From Streptomyces hygroscopicus (GTDB lineage Bacteria; Actinomycetota; Actinomycetes; Streptomycetales; Streptomycetaceae), in assembly GCA_002021875.1 (NCBI GenBank), contig CP018627.1, forward strand, positions 8,432,001 to 8,496,000: a stretch of DNA of 64,000 nucleotides, read 5' to 3'. The position numbers were made by a program, and so were the translations under genes. Shown piece after piece: positions 61,351 through 64,000 of this stretch. The notes beneath the pieces were generated by a model. The model saw nothing but the letters and a program-made list of their open reading frames with translations. It ran no database searches and was not told the origin of the DNA. Position 1 is the first letter of the stretch. Every line of letters starts with the position of its first letter.

Positions 61351-61390
61351 TCTGGGCCCGGTCCCCGCTTCGGCGGGGGCCGGGCCCAGA
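61351..61390 (+). terminator. terminator after serA
   Basis: An 18-bp stem (61351-61368 with 61373-61390, one T-G wobble) is capped by the stable tetraloop TTCG, 21 bases after the serA stop. Confidence 0.85.
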
Positions 61391-61452
61391 TTCGTTGTGC
61401 GTCCCTGGCGGCAGGGCGTGTCGGAGGGGTTCCAGATCTTTTTCATCATGTG

Positions 61453-61481
61453 TTGAATAACGCGGGTCGGCTCGCTACGCT
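61453..61481 (+). promoter_or_regulatory. promoter of the tetR-MFS operon
   Basis: TTGAAT (61453-61458), exactly 17 bases, TACGCT (61476-61481) form a convincing promoter. The start of transcription would be near 61488, inside the palindromic operator. Confidence 0.65.
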
Positions 61482-61485
61482 CATC

Positions 61486-61514
61486 GCTATGTGGAGAAAA
61501 TTTCTCCACATAGC
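61486..61514 (+). promoter_or_regulatory. 29-bp palindromic TetR operator
   Basis: Two perfect 14-bp arms, GCTATGTGGAGAAA and its complement, flank a single central base. The site covers the predicted transcription start of the tetR gene, so a bound repressor would block it. The size and symmetry fit TetR dimers. Confidence 0.75.
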
Positions 61515-61541
61515 TTTCGTATGCGCTGTCAGGAGAGCCCC

Positions 61542-62300
61542 GTGTCCGCAGACACCGACGCCGACGCCCTTGCCGACGCCCCGCCCATGCGCGCCGACGC
61601 GCGGCGCAACCGGGAGCAGATCCTGCGCGCCGCCCGCGAGGTCTTCGCCGATCAGGGGCCCGATGCCCCGCTGGATGAGATAGCCCGGCGTGCCGGGGTC
61701 GGCATCGCGACCCTCTACCGACGCTTTCCGCACCGCGACGATCTGCACCGAGGGGTCGCCATCGAGGTGCTGACCGCACTGGTCGAGGCCGGGAGCCGGG
61801 CCGCCGCCGAGGAGGACGACGCCCAGCTCGCGCTGCGCCGCTTTATGCACGCCGCTCTCGATCTCAAGATCGGCTCGGTGATGCCCGCGCTGCTGGGCCG
61901 TTTCACCGCCGCCGAGATCCTCGACGGCGTCCCCGGCGATGTCGTCGACCCGATCGACGCGCTGCTGCTGCGTGCCCAGGCCCAGGGGCTGATCCGGCTC
62001 GATGTCGTCTTCGGCGACATCACGATGATGATCATGCGGCTGTCGCGGCCGCTGCCCGGCGGTGGCCGGTTCGCCGACGATGACGCCCTGGCCCATCGCC
62101 AACTGGATGTCTATATCGACGGGTTGCGCCCCACCGGCTCCCCGCGGCCCACCGCCCCGCTCGGCGGCCCGGCCGTCGACGCCGCGGCGTTCAAACGCCT
62201 CCGGCAGCGAGTGATCGACGACGCCTGCGCCGCCCGCGACGCCCGCGCCGCCCGCTCCGAAGCCCGCGCCGACGACTCCGCCCAGTCCGACGCCGACTGA
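61542..62300 (+). CDS. TetR-family repressor
   Basis: The 252-residue regulator has the N-terminal HTH ILRAAREVFADQGPDAPLDEIARRAGVGIATLYRRF and a variable ligand domain. GTG 61542 has AGGAGAG 5 bases upstream. The tail is Ala/Arg/Asp-rich. It precedes an MFS exporter by 44 bases and a palindrome overlaps its promoter, the usual layout of a self-regulated efflux pair. The inducer is unknown. Confidence 0.92.
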   Translation: MSADTDADALADAPPMRADARRNREQILRAAREVFADQGPDAPLDEIARRAGVGIATLYRRFPHRDDLHRGVAIEVLTALVEAGSRAAAEEDDAQLALRRFMHAALDLKIGSVMPALLGRFTAAEILDGVPGDVVDPIDALLLRAQAQGLIRLDVVFGDITMMIMRLSRPLPGGGRFADDDALAHRQLDVYIDGLRPTGSPRPTAPLGGPAVDAAAFKRLRQRVIDDACAARDARAARSEARADDSAQSDAD

Positions 62301-62344
62301 TCTCCCGCTCCGCTCGCCTTCCGCAAGACCAGAAAGGCATGGTC

Positions 62345-63835
62345 ATGTCCCAGCCCTCAAAGACGCCGCCCGAGGCGAACCCCCGGCGCTGGCTCGCACT
62401 CGTCTTCATCGGCCTGGCCCAGCTGATGATCGTCCTCGACATCACCATCGTGAACATCGCCCTGCCGTCGGCCCAGAAGGACCTCGGCATTTCCGACGGC
62501 GATCGGCAGTGGGTCATCACCGCCTACACCCTGGCGTTCGGCAGTCTGCTGCTGCTCGGCGGCCGGATCGCGGACTACACCGGCCGTAAGCGCACCTTCC
62601 TCATCGGCCTGCTGGGGTTCGCCGGTGCCTCCGCGCTCGGCGGCGCCGCCTCCGGGTTCGAGATGCTGCTCTCGGCCCGCGCCCTGCAGGGCGCGTTCGC
62701 CGCACTGCTCGCCCCCTCGGCGCTGTCGCTGCTCGCGGTGAACTTCACCGAGCCCCGTGAGCGCGCCAAGGCGTTCGGCATCTTCGGCGCGATCGCCGCG
62801 GGCGGCGGTGCGATCGGCCTGGTCGTCGGCGGACTGCTGACCGAGTACCTCGACTGGCGCTGGTGCCTGTACGTCAATGTGCCGATCGCCGTCGTCGCCG
62901 CCGTGGGCTGGTCCGTACTGCCCACCGACACCCGCGCCGGGGGCCGGGCCCGCTTCGACATCCCCGGTGTGCTGCTGGCGGTGTGCGGGCTGGTGGCCGT
63001 GGTCTACGGATGCAGCGAGGCCGAGTCCAAGGGCTGGGACTCCCGGCTGGTGACCGGGCTGCCCATCCTCGGCGCGGTGCTGCTCCTCGCCTTCGTCCTG
63101 GTGGAGCGGAGCGTGGCGCGGCCACTGCTGCCGCCGCGCGTGGTGGCGGACCGCACCCGTGGCAGCGCCTATCTGGCGGTCGGCCTCTCGGTGATCGGCA
63201 TGTTCGCGATGTTCCTCTTCCTCACGTACTACATGCAGCTCGTCAAGGGGTACTCGGCGCTGCTCACCGGTGTGGCGTTCCTGCCGATGACCGGGGCGGT
63301 GCTGGTCGGCGCGGGCGGCGTGGCCTCCCGCCTCATCCCCAAGGTGCCGCCGCGCCTGCTGGTGGCGCCCGGTCTGCTGATCGCGGCCACCGGTGTCGCA
63401 CTGCTGGTGCCGCTGGACGTCGACAGCTCGTACGCGGCGGGGGTGCTGCCCGCCGAGCTCCTGGTCGGCTTCGGCATGGGCCTGGTGATGGCGCCCTCGA
63501 TGAACTACGCGACCCACGGGGTGGGGGAGGGGGACGCGGGGGTCGCCTCCGCCACCGTCAACACCGCCCAGCAGATCGGCGGTTCGATCGGCACGGCGAT
63601 GCTCAACACCATCGCCACCAGCGTGACCTCCGACTACATGGCCTCGCACGCCGGGCGGATGACACCGCGGACCGCCAAGGCGGGTCTGGTGGAGGGCTTC
63701 TCGCACGCCTTCGTCGTCTCCTCCTCGATTCTCGTGGGCGCCGCCGTGGTCATCGCGCTGCTGATGAACACCCCGCGCCCCGTACGGGAGCCGGGTGCCG
63801 AAGGCGCCACCCCGCTGCCCGCGCATATGGGCTGA
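62345..63835 (+). CDS. MFS drug exporter (DHA2, 14-span EmrB/QacA type)
   Basis: This transporter of about 496 residues has motif D1 LDITIVNIALPSAQ, motif A GGRIADYTGRKR and motif C-like segments, with about 14 spans. It should expel hydrophobic compounds by proton antiport. ATG 62345 has AAAGG at better spacing than ATG 62339. It is controlled, most likely, by the TetR gene just upstream. Confidence 0.93.
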   Translation: MSQPSKTPPEANPRRWLALVFIGLAQLMIVLDITIVNIALPSAQKDLGISDGDRQWVITAYTLAFGSLLLLGGRIADYTGRKRTFLIGLLGFAGASALGGAASGFEMLLSARALQGAFAALLAPSALSLLAVNFTEPRERAKAFGIFGAIAAGGGAIGLVVGGLLTEYLDWRWCLYVNVPIAVVAAVGWSVLPTDTRAGGRARFDIPGVLLAVCGLVAVVYGCSEAESKGWDSRLVTGLPILGAVLLLAFVLVERSVARPLLPPRVVADRTRGSAYLAVGLSVIGMFAMFLFLTYYMQLVKGYSALLTGVAFLPMTGAVLVGAGGVASRLIPKVPPRLLVAPGLLIAATGVALLVPLDVDSSYAAGVLPAELLVGFGMGLVMAPSMNYATHGVGEGDAGVASATVNTAQQIGGSIGTAMLNTIATSVTSDYMASHAGRMTPRTAKAGLVEGFSHAFVVSSSILVGAAVVIALLMNTPRPVREPGAEGATPLPAHMG

Positions 63836-63853
63836 CGGCGCCTCGCCTTTCTG

Positions 63854-63887
63854 AGGCCCTTCGCTCCACCGCCGGAGCGGAGGGCCT
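63854..63887. terminator. convergent terminator
   Basis: A 14-bp stem (63854-63867 with 63874-63887, one T-G wobble) with loop ACCGCC lies between the MFS gene and the next, oppositely oriented gene. Confidence 0.7.
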
Positions 63888-63901
63888 TCGGCGCTGGTGG
63901 A

Positions 63902-64000
63902 TCAGGGGGCCGGGTCGGGTCGCGGGGCGCGGGCGGCCAGCGCCAGCAGCTCGTCCACCGACCACTGGTCATAGGCGTGTTCGCCGTGCTTGGCGGCGAT
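63902..64000 (-). CDS. 3' end of a gene cut by the window edge
   Basis: The last 32 codons are seen on the minus strand, ending at TGA (63904-63902). The peptide HAYDQWSVDELLALAARAP has normal coding bias. I do not recognise the family from this tail. Confidence 0.6.
   Translation of the reverse strand: MAAKHGEHAYDQWSVDELLALAARAPRPDPAP

Overview
The window is a high-GC, densely coded stretch of actinobacterial chromosome, almost certainly from a Streptomyces. The evidence is strong G/C bias at third codon positions, many GTG starts, ATGA/GTGA start-stop overlaps, and a gene order (gcvT-gcvH-glyA-sdaA; cysteine desulfurase, amidase, mnmA; ligA, rmdB-like, gatC-gatA-gatB; GGDEF/EAL gene, ilvB-ilvN-ilvC, serA) that I recall as conserved in Streptomyces chromosome cores. 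No phage, plasmid, transposon, CRISPR array, rRNA or tRNA gene was seen.

Left part (1-9.9 kb): an ECF41-type sigma factor and its carboxymuconolactone-decarboxylase partner behind a self-type promoter; then, on the minus strand, gcvT-gcvH-glyA-sdaA for glycine cleavage, glycine/serine interconversion and serine deamination, under a tandem glycine riboswitch. A P-loop ATPase and two adjacent SseB-family genes follow on the plus strand.

9.9-20.5 kb: a complete five-gene peptide-type ABC importer, a TRIC-like membrane protein, an ArsR-SRPBCC pair, an alpha/beta hydrolase and a cysteine desulfurase. A pair of identical palindromic cores lies between the last two, divergent, genes.

20.7-34.4 kb: a lipoprotein, a Tat-exported amidase, an F420-type oxidoreductase and mnmA. 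Next is a likely accessory islet holding a fused glycine/sarcosine-dimethylglycine methyltransferase (glycine betaine synthesis) and a MerR-glycosyltransferase pair. A LOG-family protein, an SDR, a short MetE-like protein and ligA follow.

34.6-55.7 kb: an rmdB-like GGDEF/EAL protein, the GatCAB amidotransferase operon with an extra small membrane protein, an M81 peptidase, an MMPL exporter, a large LuxR-type ATPase regulator, a sugar dehydrogenase beside a 17-bp minisatellite, an aldo/keto reductase, a 2-hydroxyacid dehydrogenase, and a second membrane GGDEF/EAL protein whose EAL half looks inactive.

Right end: ilvBNC behind a textbook leader-peptide attenuator, serA, and a TetR-MFS efflux operon with a 29-bp palindromic operator.

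A metabolic theme links many genes: serine synthesis (serA), serine/glycine interconversion (glyA), glycine cleavage (gcvT/gcvH), serine degradation (sdaA), glycine methylation to betaine, and a methionine-synthase-like protein. The clearest regulatory finds are the ilv attenuator, the ECF41 promoter, the TetR operator, a MerR-type long-spacer promoter and a three-copy GAA-N4-TTC array. I did not find a convincing new multi-gene system.
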